Assembly: GCA_021292165.1 (NCBI GenBank)
Contig: CM037877.1
Location: 307,834,834-307,898,833 of the forward strand
Direction: 5' to 3'
Source of the DNA: Shinisaurus crocodilurus
Taxonomy: Eukaryota; Chordata; Lepidosauria; Squamata; Shinisauridae
Length of the DNA stretch: 64,000 bases
Part shown: positions 31,293-42,567 of the stretch, one piece after another
How the letters are laid out: each line of letters begins with the position of its first letter
How positions within the stretch are numbered: the stretch's first letter is position 1
Notes under the pieces: generated by a model
The model's input: the letters and a program-made list of their open reading frames with translations, nothing else
Told to the model about the DNA's origin: nothing
Databases searched by the model: none
Program-made: the position numbers and the translations under genes

Positions 31293-31849
31293 ATGTGTAC
31301 CACATTTTTGGGCTCGAACAGCTACATGGAAAGACAGGCACTGGGAGGATGTGTGTGCACGTGCACACACGCTCTACCTGCTGAAAAGGACGCTGCATCC
31401 GCTGGCCTGGACTGAGGGAGGGAGAGGTGAATGAGGGAATTTATCACATGATACTTATCTTTATATTGCCAAAGATTTTATTTCCGCACAGAGCTGACTC
31501 TGTGCCTCTAGCAGGTGAGTTTACACTGTCAGAAGGAAATGCAAGAAACTTCCCCTTCTCTCTGAAGCTCCATGTTTGGGGGTGTGTGGGTGGGTAAGCT
31601 TCACCTGTTGAATTTGTGCCAATCCTGACAATTTTAAAGCAAAAAGAAAGGGATTGCCCTGCAAGCACTGACACCCCCCCCCCATGAAAAACACCAGATA
31701 TCAGCAATTAAGGGTTTAAGTAAGGTTAAAACAAATATTACAAAAGCCACTTATAAAATATTATAAAATAATGTAGATTATAATAATGTAATAATTATAA
31801 TATATAAGATTTTGTGTGTTTCCTCTAATAACTTTTGTACTTGACCATG
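31293..31849. other. Unassigned sequence with an AT-rich tract
   Basis: 31733-31812 is extremely AT-rich (TATAATAATGTAATAATTAT). No feature recognised. Confidence 0.35.
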
Positions 31850-32103
31850 CCCTTTGGTTGCCTGGCTATACCCTTGGCCACGCCCTCATGTTGTCACCTG
31901 GCCACGCCCCCTTGATCACCCCTTCATGTTGCTCAACCATACCTCTTACAAATTCACCTGTGTGTCCCTATTTTCATCCGTGAAATCTTGGAGGCTATGG
32001 TGGTCAGGGGGAAGGGGTGGGGCAGGGAGAAGGAAGTGTAGCCATCTTGGGGACCGTGTAGGGCCAGATTTGATGTGCAGGCCTGAGGTTCAACACACCT
32101 GCT
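31850..32103 (+). mobile_element. Possible hAT 3' fragment
   Basis: Degenerate CCTGGCCACGCCC repeats are followed by GCAGGCCTGAGGTTCAACAC and a terminal ACACCTG, resembling the 3' end of Charlie-like hAT elements. No left end found. Confidence 0.4.
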
Positions 32104-32203
32104 CTAAAGTATTGGCCCTACTGGGGGTACTGGGGGTGCAGTGGGGGGTTAGCTCTGATTCAAGCGGCGCGTCTTGCGCCAGATTGCTCTTAAGGCAGCA
32201 TAG

Positions 32204-32385
32204 GAACACCGGAAGCTGCCTTAGGCTGAGTCAGACCATTGGTTCATCTAGCCCAGTATTGTCGACCCTGACTGGCAGCGATGGCTCTCCAAGGTTTCAG
32301 GCACAAATTTTTCCAGGAGATGCCAGGGATCGAACCTGGGACCTTCTGCATGCAAAGCAGGTGCTCTCCCACTGAGCACCAGTGA
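32204..32385 (-). mobile_element. tRNA-Ala-like SINE, near full length
   Basis: On the minus strand: TGCTCAGTGGGAGAGC (A box), CTTTGCATGC anticodon arm, GGTTCGATCCC (B box), then the body and GACTCAGCCTAAGGCAGC tail. The anticodon position reads TGC, hence the Ala-like label. It is not a functional tRNA. Confidence 0.82.
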
Positions 32386-32392
32386 TGCACCC

Positions 32393-32837
32393 TATGGCTT
32401 GGGTCCAGGTTACTTGAAAGACTGCCTTCTCCCATATGAGCCTGCCCATACCCTGAGATCTTCAGGGGAGGCCCTTCTCTTAGTTCCACCACCATCTCAG
32501 GCACGCCTGGCAGGAACACGGTAGAGGGCCTTCTCGGTGGCTGCCCCAACGCTCTGGAATGTCCTTCCCAGGGAGGCTAGAATGGTGCCCTCCTTGGTAT
32601 GTTTCCGGAAGCAGGCAAAAACTTTTTTGTTTTGTCTGGAGCTGTGAGAATGCGATGGATTAGCACTGTTTATATTGTTATTGCTGTTTTAACTTTGATA
32701 ATTTGTATAAGTTCAATATTATAGCTGATTTAATTATATTTTTAACTTTTGTATATTTCTTTTTATATGTTTTAATTGTACACATTTTAATGTTGTAAAG
32801 CCGCCTTGAGTCCCAGTACTGGGGAAAAGGCAGAATA
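32393..32837 (+). mobile_element. L2-type LINE 3' end
   Basis: Degraded LLVPPPSQARLAG...RAFSVAAPTLWNVLP-type order is followed by a UTR ending AAGCCGCCTTGAGTCCCAGT then GGGGAAAAGGCAGAATAAAT. Confidence 0.7.
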
Positions 32838-33717
32838 AATATCATCATCATCAGGCGATCACTCGTGACCGAGTAAGATTGTCTTCCGGGATAAAAGGAG
32901 GAAATTCTAAAGAAGATTGTGTAGACTCTAGCGATGGGTCCGTAAGTGACTGTGGAGGCCAATTCTAGATCCACACAGCTTCCCACAGTGAGGACACAGG
33001 TTACCAGATAGGAGATGGTCCTGTAAAGGATTCATTTGACGTGCTTTTCGCTTAGCACGTTTCTCCCTTTCACCTTGCACTCGGGCTTCTTCAAAGTCTA
33101 TGGAACCTTTGTGAAAGGCCAACCTCCATTTAGATCGTTCATGGGCCAGAGCTTCCCAGTTTTCGATGTTTATATTGCATTTTTTTAGATTAGCCTTATG
33201 AACATCTTTAAACCTCTTATATTGACCACCGATATTCCGCTTTCCATTCTTGAGTTGGGAGTAAAGTAACTGCTTTGGGAGATGGCAGTCAGGCATTCGA
33301 ACAACATGACCGGTCCACTGAAGTTGGCGTTGAAGGATCATTTTTTCAATGCTAGTAGTCTTTGCTTCTTCCAGTACACTGACATTTGTTCGTCTATCTT
33401 CCCAAGTAATTCGCAGGATTTTCCGGAGGCAACGTTGATTAAACCTTTCAAGGAGGTGGAAGTGACGTTTATAGATAGTCCATGTTTCGCAGGCATACAA
33501 TAAAGTTGGTAATACAATGGCTTCATAAACCAGTGTTTTGGTCTTCTTACAAATATCCCGATCCTTGAACACTCTATGTTTCATTCGAGAAAATGCAGCA
33601 CTTGCGGAGCTCAAACGATGCTGGATTTCACTGTCTATGTTAGCTGTAACAGAAAGATAGCTGCCAAGATAGAGAAAATGATCGACATTTTCCAGTATTG
33701 TCCCGCCAAGCTGGATA

Positions 33718-33721
<4 letters not shown>
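32838..33721 (-). mobile_element. Non-LTR retrotransposon 3' portion, copy 2
   Basis: Minus-strand counterpart of the copy at 6120. It ends in (GAT)n at 32838-32852 and its 5' side abuts another GAT-type microsatellite (33718-33753). The 5' breakpoint coincides with that of copy 1. Confidence 0.87.
32928..33721 (-). CDS. LINE ORF2 C-terminal fragment, open frame
   Basis: The open frame is about 264 codons within the element and extends as serine codons through the flanking microsatellite to 33764. It shows the same order as copy 1: LGSYLSVTANIDSEIQHRLS, LPTLLYACETW, LRKILRITWEDRR, WTGHVVRMPDCHLPKQLL and a terminal C2H2-like finger CPHCGKLC...HSHLRTH. There is no YADD box. No stops or frameshifts were seen, so the copy is recent or the frame is constrained. 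Confidence 0.77.
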
Positions 33722-33751
<30 letters not shown>

Positions 33752-33753
33752 TG
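33718..33753. repeat. (ATG)n microsatellite at LINE 5' junction
   Basis: About 11 GAT units. It touches the LINE 5' end although the same motif is the LINE's own 3' tail. Confidence 0.9.
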
Positions 33754-33916
33754 CCCCAGTACAAGAACCTAAGAAGAGCTTGGATGGATCATCCCAAAGT
33801 GGTCCTTCTAGTCCAGCAGCACCATATTTTCAACAGTGGCTAGTGGTATGCTTCCAGGAAGCCAACAATTGGCACATGAGGGCTAGAACCCTCTTTGCTG
33901 TGCTCATTGCACGCAC

Positions 33917-34018
33917 GAAGAGATCTTTGCCCTCCTCTGTGTGACATCCCTTCAAATACTGATCGCACTCTTCCAGTATTTGAAGGGATGTCACACAGAG
34001 GAGGGCAAAGATCTCTTC
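33917..34018. repeat. Perfect 45-bp inverted repeat (CR1 snapback)
   Basis: 33917-33961 and 33974-34018 are exact reverse complements with a 12-base spacer. The right arm continues as CR1 coding sequence. Confidence 0.92.
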
Positions 34019-34301
34019 TCGTTCATCCCAGTTTGCAGGACACGGAATAATGGGCTCAAGTTACAGGAACCTAGATTCCACCTAAACATCAGGAAAAATT
34101 TCCTGACTGTCAGAGCAATAAGACAATGGAATCAACTACCTAGGGAGGTGGTGGGCTCTCCCAGTCTGGAGGCATTCAAGGTGCGGCTGGACAGACATCT
34201 GTCAGAGATGCTTTGACCTGGATTCCTGCATTGAGCAGGGGGTTGGACTCGATGGCCTTGTAGGCCCCTTCCAACTCTACTTTTCTATGATTCTATGATT
34301 C
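33962..34301 (+). mobile_element. CR1 LINE 3' end with open C-terminal frame
   Basis: The frame 33941-34216 reads CRTRNNGLKLQEPRFHLNIR and FLTVRAIRQWNQLPREVV, the CR1 ORF2 C-terminus, followed by CCTTCCAACTCTACTTTTCT and (ATTCTATG)n, the hallmark CR1 terminus. Confidence 0.88.
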
Positions 34302-34472
34302 TACCTAGGGAGGTGGTGGGCTCTCCCACTCTGGAGGCATTCAAGGTGCAGCTGGACAGACATCTGTCAGAGATGCTTTGACCTGGATTCCTGCACTGAG
34401 CAGGGGGTTGGACTCGATGGCCTTGTAGGCCCCTTCCAACTCTACTTTTCTATGATTCTATGATTCTATGAT
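34137..34472 (+). repeat. Tandem duplication (about 165 bp) of the CR1 3' end
   Basis: The unit ACCTAGGGAGGTGGTGGGC... through the (ATTCTATG)n tail occurs twice in tandem (from about 34137 and about 34302) with about three to five differences. Confidence 0.88.
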
Positions 34473-34619
34473 CTGCTATTCAGGGGTGCACTGCCCGTGT
34501 AGATAGCTCCATTCTTAGCTATCATGGTTACTAGCTGCTGATAGATGTGTGCCATGAATTCATTTAATCCTTTATATGAACACAAAACATTCCACAAAGT
34601 CCTGCCTTCTGTTTCCAAG

Positions 34620-34770
34620 AGTGTCCAACCTGTTGCCTCCAGGTTCTCACAGGCAGAAACACCTGAGCTCACCCCTGTTCTCTGTCCCACCACCTGGTAT
34701 TCAGAGGCACACTGCCTTTCACCATGGAAGTTCCATTTTGCCACCATGGCTAACTGGTAATCCAATCCTC
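34620..34770 (-). mobile_element. Degraded CR1-like 3' UTR fragment
   Basis: ACCTGGTATTCAGAGGCACA then ACTGCC parallels the CR1 3' UTR seen at 48429-48755. Weakly supported. Confidence 0.4.
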
Positions 34771-34784
34771 CAGAACTTGTCTAA

Positions 34785-35146
34785 TCCTTAGGTTTCGCTT
34801 GTGTGCCTGTTCGGCTGCTGTGCTCATAAGGAGATACTTTCCTGGTGGTGCCCAAGACTTTGGAGGTCTGAGCCAAGAAGATTTGGAACAGGGCGTCTAG
34901 CATCATAGCACCCACTCTCTGGAACTCCCTACCGCTATAGACAGACAGGCCCTGACCCTTCTGGGTTTTCGGCACCTACCGAAAACATATTTTCCCCACA
35001 AGCTTTCCACGGAAGGTAATCTTGTCTTCTGTTTACACTAATAACATACAGAATTCAAGTATGATCTCATACTGTATTGTTTTGTACATCGCTTAGAAAT
35101 TTCTCTTAATGTAAGTGATGCATAAATATCGTTAAGTAAATAAGTA
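34785..35146 (+). mobile_element. L2-type LINE 3' end
   Basis: CCCACTCTCTGGAACTCCCT corresponds to the LWNSLP region. The terminus TTGTACATCGCTTAGAAATT...AAGTGATGCATAAATATCG is L2-like. Confidence 0.6.
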
Positions 35147-36126
35147 CGCTCCAACATCTTCTGTAATATTGCAGTGCAAGGGATCCTGCCTGCAAGGTTG
35201 GGTAACAACAGCTGTCCCGTCAGGAGTGTGTCTGTTACATCTAGATGAATATGCTAGTAGTCTACAAGGTGATTCTAAAATCGCCTTTACCTGTGCTTTG
35301 TTTCTGATGTCCATGGGAACACCCTAATGTCTATTCTCGTGCTCTCTCTGCATTGTCTTTGGAACCATTTTTGTTGTTGTTGTTAACACAACTGAATAAA
35401 AGGGGTGAATCTGTCTGGTTATTGAACAGGAACTTAGAAATGTATTTTTCTCAACCTCATAGCGAAGTGAACTTAGTAGTCCTTTGAGTTGGAATGTCAA
35501 GAGAATTTCCCCTCAAGGACAGCAGGGATTATTTGTAACTGCTGGAATCCGGAAAGTGTGCCTTGTGCATCTCCAGGAGCAGGCACTAGGGGGAGAGATC
35601 TTTGGGAAGAGGAGACTTGTCCTGAAAAGAAGGAAACCTCGTAAAGCCAGAGAAGAATCCCAGTCAAGGCAAGGCTGCTACCCCAGGCCCAGGAACAGGT
35701 GGGGCCTTGCAGCCAACCTACCTCACAGAAGCACGAGGCTGCCGTAAATGCTCCAAAACAGGGCCCTTTAAACAGGCACGGGCTGCTTCCCAGATGAGGC
35801 TTTGATGACGGGGTAATCGCACAGCCTCATTGTCATAATTTTGTGGGGAGTCCAGACGCTGCTTTCGTCTTCTGTTCGTAACCCTCCCCTGTTCCCCCTC
35901 TCTTCTTCTGCCTCTCTTTATTACCAGGAAAAAAGCCCATTCAGGAAGACACGATGGAATTTTCCGCTGCGCAAGATCTTTTGATTGTAGGCGCTAGGAG
36001 TCCTCTGCCCGGAAGCACCCGCGAGGTGGTGGTGACTCCAGGGCTGCAGAGAGGAAACTCTAGGCCTGGAGCAAAACAAAGTGGTGGGGTCCCCGCCTCC
36101 CCCCTCCCCATGCGGTCAGCATAGCG
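35147..36126. other. Unassigned sequence
   Basis: No family recognised. A short (GTT)n lies near 35370. Confidence 0.35.
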
Positions 36127-36263
36127 CAGCCGCCCCCAACCAGGTTCATCCCAGATGTGTTAGACTGCAACCCCATCATTCCCAGTCAGCACGGCCACGC
36201 CGGGAGGGCATGATGGGAGTTGCCGTCCGGCACATCTGGATGGTGCCATGTCGGGGAAGGCTG
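36127..36263. mobile_element. hAT-like MITE family H, diverged
   Basis: Ends CAGCCGCCCCCAACCAGG and CGGGGAAGGCTG enclose inverse CTGCAACCCCATCATTCCC / GATGGGAGTTGCCGTCC. Confidence 0.65.
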
Positions 36264-36556
36264 GCCCAGTGCATGTAAGAGTGTGGAATGTGGGCACAAT
36301 AAATGTATTGTATAGTTTAGCATGTGGTATCTCATGATGGTAAATTCATTAATAATCATGAATGCTGGTTTGCCTGTCTAGTGAATCAGCATTCATATTA
36401 ATGAACTTATCTACTCTAATGGAATGGAAATTGTAAGAAATTACAAGTCATGACAGTATTTATAAACTTTAGTTTCAAGGACAAAAATTAAGATGAGAAA
36501 TTATCCAACATGGACAGAATTCAAACAAAAGTCCTTTCTTACAATAATCACTGGAT

Positions 36557-36802
36557 CCAGTGTGGCGCAGTGGCGAGAGTGTTGGACTGGGACTCGGGAG
36601 ATCCGGGTTCTAGTCCCCGCTTGGCCATGAAACTCACTTCGGTGACTCTGGGCCAGTCACTGACTCTCAGCCTCACCTACCTCACAGGGTTGTGGTGAGG
36701 ATGAAATGGAGAGGAGGATTGTGTAAGCCGCCTTGGGTTCCTTGCAAGTGGAAAAAAGGCGGGGTATAAATGTAATGTAATAATAATAATAATAATAATA
36801 AT
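36557..36802 (+). mobile_element. Sauria SINE
   Basis: Full-length: CCAGTGTGGCGCAGTGGCGA head, B-box GGTTCTAGTCC, body, GGCGGGGTATAAATGTAATG tail, then (AAT)n. Confidence 0.93.
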
Positions 36803-36932
36803 AGTGAAAGAGGTACCCTACTTGAACAAGTTCCTCCTTGCTTTCATTTTGGTGAATGTCATGTCACAATTAAATTGACAAAAGGGATTTGCCCAGCAAG
36901 ATTACTCTTTGCTGAGGGCATAATAAGGTGCT

Positions 36933-37068
36933 TAAGGGTACAATCCTATGCATGTTTAGACAGCAAAAAGTCCCACAACTCTCTGCATTCCCCAGCCAGT
37001 GTTGCGGGCTGGGGAATGCTGGGAGTTGTACAACTTTTCTGCTGTCTAATATGCATAGGATTGCACCC
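36933..37068. mobile_element. Foldback MITE family P, full copy (possibly piggyBac-type)
   Basis: GGGTACAATCCTATGCATGT...GGATTGCACCC are inverted ends with complementary inner arms (CCCCAGCC/GGCTGGGG). A TTAA precedes the left end and CTAAC follows the right, so a TTAA target is suggested but not proven. Confidence 0.75.
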
Positions 37069-37849
37069 TAACCCTTTCTTGCCATATGGTGGCTCTTAGG
37101 CGATCCTTTACTAATTCCAGTTTGCTGAAGGTACGCTCGCTCGCCTGATGCAACCGATATGGGGATGTACCGGTAAGTGAGCATTCTCAGGGTAATGCCT
37201 ACTTGCAGAAATAGATTTCCCAGGCCTTTGGCATACATTTGGTCCAACACGAACATTTTTCCCGATGTGGTGTGTGAAGCAAATTCAAACCAGGATGGGC
37301 CACAGGGTGGTGAAGCTTCTTGCCGAGGGTGTCGGGGCCTGGCCCTCCTCCCTCCCACTCGGGGCTGTGGCTCACCCCAATTTAACAGTCAGTCCTGTGC
37401 CAAGGAAGCATTGCAGCACTCCAGCTTACCCACAGGGAATTCTGGGAATTGGCTTCTTATTTGACTGCATGAGCCACTTCCCCGAAGGTCAGAGTTGAAA
37501 GGCTGGTCAGGAGCAAATGTGATGGTCCACGAACCTTAGGCAATGTGAGCCAATATACTGAGGTCCTCAGCCTTGTGGGGCCCAGGACAAGCTGTGCTCT
37601 TTGCCCCCCCTTTGCTGCTCATCTGGGTGGCTGCCTGAACCCTTGGGTTTACTTAAAAGGGGACCCTTTTCTGGTTCAGACTGCAAATTTCAGGTCAATC
37701 ATGCTCTCTCTCTGTCAGGATAGCTTCTACCCAACGATCTGCCCACAGAGATGCAAAAGGCACACACTGTCAGACCATGAGTCCATTTGCCTACCCCCAG
37801 TGGTGGCTCCGGGTTTTCATGCTGCCTTTGGCAAGACACCCTCCATGGC
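37069..37849. other. Unassigned sequence
   Basis: No feature recognised. Confidence 0.3.
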
Positions 37850-38230
37850 TTCTCTCCCTCAGTGAGTCTACCTTCTCACCGCCATCGGCATCAGCTGCTG
37901 TTGCTCCTCCTCCTACCACTTGCTAGACCAGTGTTTCTCAACCTTGGGTCCCCAGATGTTTTTGGCCTACAACTCCCAGCATGCCCCAGCCAGCTATGCT
38001 GGCTGGGGCATGCTGGGAGTTGTAGGCCAAAAACATCTGGGGACCCAAGGTTGAGAAACACTGTGCTAGACAGACAGTGAGCAAGTAGGCCGTGGCATCT
38101 CCTGCTTCTCCTTCTTCTCATCACCGTTGCCTGGGCCAGAGTGAGAGGCAGGTGAACGAGCAGGTTGCCGTGGTGAAGAGCAGGAGCAGGTCCAGGGACT
38201 CTTGTGAGTGGGCCCATGCTGGGGTGTGGG
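37850..38230 (-). repeat. Dispersed GC-rich repeat, copy B, split by a MITE
   Basis: The inverse of parts of 7000-7328 (CCCTCAGTGAGTCTACCTTC, GGCCAGAGTGAGAGGCAGG). The family F MITE at 37929-38063 lies inside it. Confidence 0.4.
37929..38063. mobile_element. Foldback hAT MITE family F, copy 6
   Basis: 135 bp, CAGTGTTTCTC...GAGAAACACTG, arms complementary around TAT, exact 8-bp TSD TGCTAGAC (37921-37928, 38064-38071). Confidence 0.94.
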
Positions 38231-39576
38231 GTCTTGGCCGGTGCCCGACCACGCCTATCCTTGAGGCCAGCCCTGCCCACCCCAAATGGCAACACAGTTC
38301 TCCAGGATCTGAAGTTGGGGGTCTTTCCCAGCCCTGCAACCTGGAGGTCTTCTTAAACTGGAGTTACCATGGATACTTTTTCAGTCTGGAGAGGCAACAT
38401 GACTTGCTAATGTCCTTCTGTTATCAACCTCATTAAAATTACTAATTGTATTTCTTTTACTTAATGTGTTGGTTTTGCTTCTGTCAGTCAAATGCTTTTG
38501 GAGAAGATGCTTTGGAATGTCTGTTTCTAATCCGGAGGATTTACAAATCAAAGAGATGTCCCTGTTTTGATATCACAAAGCCTTGAGGTCTCTCTGGAGT
38601 AAACAGCCATGTCATTAGCACAGTTGCCACGTCTCTCCCATCTTACTGGGGGTGGGCAGTGCCCCCTGGAGTTGTTGCTGGAGGGATCCTTCCTCCCCAA
38701 AATTGCATTAATGAGATTAGCAGCAGATGCATTTAGAAGCTGCCAGATGGTCTCAGTGCTTTGGGAATATTCCTGTGGTTTGATGACTTTCTTGTCTTCT
38801 GAGGAATGGGAGATGCTGCAGCTTTGATAACAGGATGCAAAAGCTGTTTCCAGCTTTGTGGCACCATCGACGAAGTCCCTCACATGAAGTCTGACAAATG
38901 GTTTCATCACTCACCCACCTCAGCCCCAGTTAATCCTGGGCAGTGCACCCACAGGGAAAGAAGAAACACGTAACAGAGAACACTGAAAAGCGTGCCAGTT
39001 ACTAATAAGGTTGCCGTGCAGTGGAGACTATTACAAAATGGTTATACCTGGAAGCACCAAGGCCCCGAACCACTTGGACCAGGCATGTTTGAGATTAAGG
39101 TGGAACTGATATGGAAAATTGCACCGGCCTCCCAGCAGGATTCAGCTGAAATCTTCTGACATTACTTAGCCACTGCCAGCCAGGTTCTGGTTTTGAAATT
39201 TCAGCAGATTAGATTGGGATCTTTGAGGCAGTCTCAGTCATGGATGGTTTGAACAGTGCAACTACATTCCTAAGAATGAACCTTGGATTGAAGGCCTTCT
39301 GCAGCTCGAACAGAGTTGGGGTGTGTGTGTCTTTTTTTTTTTTTTTAAGTGAAAACCAAAATGATGACAAGCAAACGACGAATCAGAGCTGCAGCAGGGT
39401 GCACGGTGAGTGGCTGTGCGACCCTTTCCTCCTGTTCATGGCTTGGCTCAAAATTACCACCCCCAAACGTGTTTTGTCACTTGTAGGAGGGAAGGTGTTA
39501 GGAACTCTGTGTCTTTCCCCCTATGGGAGAAAAAGAAGTTTGGGGAAGGCGATTCTGAGCTGAAAAACCCCTAGAG
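38231..39576. other. Repeat-poor interval
   Basis: No family or exon was recognised. 38480-38900 looks unique and has no simple repeats (see findings). A T run lies near 39331. Confidence 0.35.
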
Positions 39577-39696
39577 CAGTGTTCTCCAACCTTGGGTCCC
39601 CAGATGTTTTTGGCCTACAACTCCCAGCATGCTGGCTGGGGCATGCTGGGAGTTGTTGGCCAAAAACATCTGGGGACCCAAGGTTGGAGAACACTG
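39577..39696. mobile_element. Foldback hAT MITE family F, copy 7 (centre deleted)
   Basis: 120 bp. The tips are intact, about 15 bp are lost near the centre, and one arm has a private change (GTTGTTGG). The flanks CCCTAGAG and GCCTAGAA match at 6 of 8 positions. Confidence 0.88.
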
Positions 39697-40606
39697 GCCT
39701 AGAAATTCAAGGACTGACTGAGTAGCTTCTCTGTGTCCCCGCTTCCTCGGCCATGACTAGTGCAAACCCACTTGGGTTGATTTTGGCTTTGTTTGAAAAA
39801 TGCGGAAGGGGTAAACAGAGCTCTATGCAACTCATGGTTCGTGCCTGAAGAACTTCTCAAAGCTGGTTCAAGAGTACATACGTTTGTCAATCAATGATTC
39901 CAGCATCGGTTGGTGACTGACTGGCCTGTGTAGATAGATATACTGAGCGTGCACCCGATCGATCGCTCACAGCTGATTAGGACGGTGTGCCCTGACTCCA
40001 GTGAAGTGCTTTATTTTCTTTCAAGTGAGGTGATGCAACAGGAAAGTTCCACTCGATCTGTGCTGCTGCCTCATTCACATGCAAAGCGGCTCTTCAGGCT
40101 GCAGCTACCAAGTGATGGACCTCGAGACCCCTGGGAGGGAGGGAGGAAGAGAAAGCGAGAAGGAAAGGTGGTCGGTTTCAGCCACCACGTCCCTCCTTTC
40201 CCAAGTTGAACATCCCGCAAAACGTCGCTCGCTCCTACAATTAGGCATTTTGTATCTCCATTCTGGACAAATAGCCAAATGATGATCTTGTCAGGCCAGT
40301 GATCTTCTGCACCCCAGAGCGATGAGGAAAAGGAAACAGTTGTGTCGAGGTACCCATTACATCTGTGATACGCAGCCCGCAGGTGGTTGCTAATGGGAGG
40401 AAAGAGACACACAGCCTTTTAATACCCAGATCGACACACAAGCTGCAGAAAGGGCCAGGTTTGGCCCTTCCTCAGCTGAAGTGAGGAGATTCTGGTGCTC
40501 AGCGGTAAATTCGACCACCAAGTCAGTAAGGGAATGATCCGCACTGGGACAGGCAGACTTTGACTCTCAGCAACAAATACCTGTGTGGAATACAGCGACC
40601 CCAAGC

Positions 40607-40650
<44 letters not shown>

Positions 40651-41171
40651 ATCTTTTCACCTAAGTTTTGGCTGGGCTGGGTTTTGATCTCACAAGCTCC
40701 TTTATACTCTCCTTCTTGCTGCCTCCAGCAAAAGTGTTCCGGACTGGCACGTTTGAGTTAGTACCAAATCTACTCTCAGCCATCTATCTCTGGCTGGTTT
40801 TTCCTGGTCCAGGATTCAGCAGGAGGAGGAGGAGGAGGAGGAGGAGGGCATTTTCCTTGGTCAACCCTCTCTGCGCTATTCATAATTTTATAAAGTCCCA
40901 TGTCCCGTGTCTCCCACTTCCCAGGCCCGGCATGAGGTCTCTCGCCACCTGAGGCTCCGCCGCCGCCACGTCACGTCCTGCATCCTGCACCCTCCTAACC
41001 TTTTTTTTTATCGCCCTTGTCACTGGCGCCGTGTCAGCTCTCCAGAGAGCGGTGTGGCAGGAAGAAGGGGCTGCAAATATCACGGGATCTCGCACAGCCG
41101 CTTCTTTAAACAAACAAACAAGCTAACAAAAAGCATCAGATGCTTCTCCTGACATAGGACATTGGTTAGAC
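39697..41171. other. Unassigned sequence with microsatellites
   Basis: (GA)n at about 40607-40649 and (GGA)n at about 40819-40847. No gene recognised. Confidence 0.4.
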
Positions 41172-41306
41172 CAGTGTTCTGCAACCTTGGGTCCCCAGAT
41201 GTTTTTGGCCTACAACTCCCAGCATGCCCCAGCCAGCGTAGCTGGCTGGGGCATGCTGGGAGTTGTAGGCCAAAAACATCTGGGGACCCTAGGTTGGAGA
41301 ACACTG
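41172..41306. mobile_element. Foldback hAT MITE family F, copy 8
   Basis: 135 bp, centre GTA. TSD GGTTAGAC/GGTTGGAC (7 of 8). One base of the left tip differs (TTCTGC). Confidence 0.92.
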
Positions 41307-41496
41307 GGTTGGACACTGCAAGGCATCATGGGGTCAGTATCGTCAGGCACCAGCCGACACCCTTGCAGTGCCCCCAATGCTAATTTCCGGAGCTTCCTGC
41401 CTTTGCCACTTCTGCTCCTCACCGTCTTTGCCTGCTCACCTGCCTCCCCGCTCTGAGCATGCAAACTGCGGTTAAGGTACGGGGGGGGAGAAATGT

Positions 41497-42385
41497 CTTC
41501 AGTCTACATTTTAATGAGAACTCACCCGATTGCACACTTCTGAACCACTGTTCGAACCAAAACTCAGCTATCCTTTGAAATGTGCACTTCCCCGAATTTT
41601 GCAACCCAGTTCTCAATCAAAGAATTCATACAGAAGTGCATAGATTGGGGGAAATGACATGCAAAAGTAAAGAACGTTGGGAAAGTTGCTTGTGAAAAAT
41701 TTTATTTATTTATTTCATTTCTATACCGCCCCATGGTTAGCTGAAGCTCTTTGGGCGGTTCACAACAGTCCATACAATAAAATCAAGATAAAACCAACAA
41801 TAAAAACATTGTAATTAAAAAAATTAAAACCAAAATTAAGAACGCAGTTTAAAATATACAATACTAAGGGTTAATACAACTAAGTCTACAGGTCACCCCC
41901 CCTGCCCCCTCCCATGTGCTATTTTGAACAGATTAAATATCGAATGCTTTGGCATAGAGGGAAGTCTTAACCTGGCGCCGAAAAGATAGTAAGGTTGGCT
42001 CCAGGCGGGCCTCAGTGGGGAGCTTATTCCAGAATTGGGGGGGACTACCACTGAAAAGGCCCTCCTCTTTGTTGCCACTAACCGAGCCTCCCTTGGAGGT
42101 GGCAGTCGGAGGAGGGCCCCAGATGTTGAGCGCAGTTCAGCAAAAATGCACATATTAAGAGAAATGTGCACAACTTTGGTGACTTGAGTGCCATTTTCTT
42201 GGTGGAAAGGTGGGGTACAAGCTGAATAAGGAGTTTAAATAAAAATAAAATAAACAATGCTTATGAATTTTCATGCAATCTTCAAAAACAAATCTCAAAG
42301 TTTGAGACAAACCACACTTAAGATTGCAAAAATGAGAATCTGAAAGAAACTGAAATTGACAGGTCAGTTGCCTTGCACTCACCTT
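41497..42385 (+). repeat. AATGCAT-rich dispersed repeat, copy 3 (interrupted)
   Basis: The first part is 41497-41700 (CCCGAATTTTGCAACCCAGT). The second is about 42128-42385 (GCAAAAATGCACATATTAAG; TCAAAGTTTGAGACAAACCA). They are separated by an L2-type insertion. Confidence 0.6.
41702..42127 (-). mobile_element. L2-type LINE 3' end nested in the repeat
   Basis: On the minus strand: LLRLPPPREARLVATKRRAF then SVV, frame-shifted thereafter; UTR terminus GGGCGGTATAGAAATGAAAT and (AAATA)n at 41702. Confidence 0.75.
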
Positions 42386-42567
42386 TTGGGTGGTTCTGCA
42401 GATTGGGTCCAGAGGGAGAGGGCAAACCCATGAGCAGTGGTGACAGTGGTAAATATGAGATGGGTTCACTGGATGCATCTTGCCCAAGGGCTGGCCCTGG
42501 ACACGAAGAAAAAGCCAACCAAGGAGCTCCTCCAGTATTAGAGTCAGTTTCCACCATCACCTCTAAT

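Noticed and set aside
34137..34472. CRISPR-like or satellite array
   Set aside because: Only two units, explained by duplication of a CR1 3' end; the genome is vertebrate.
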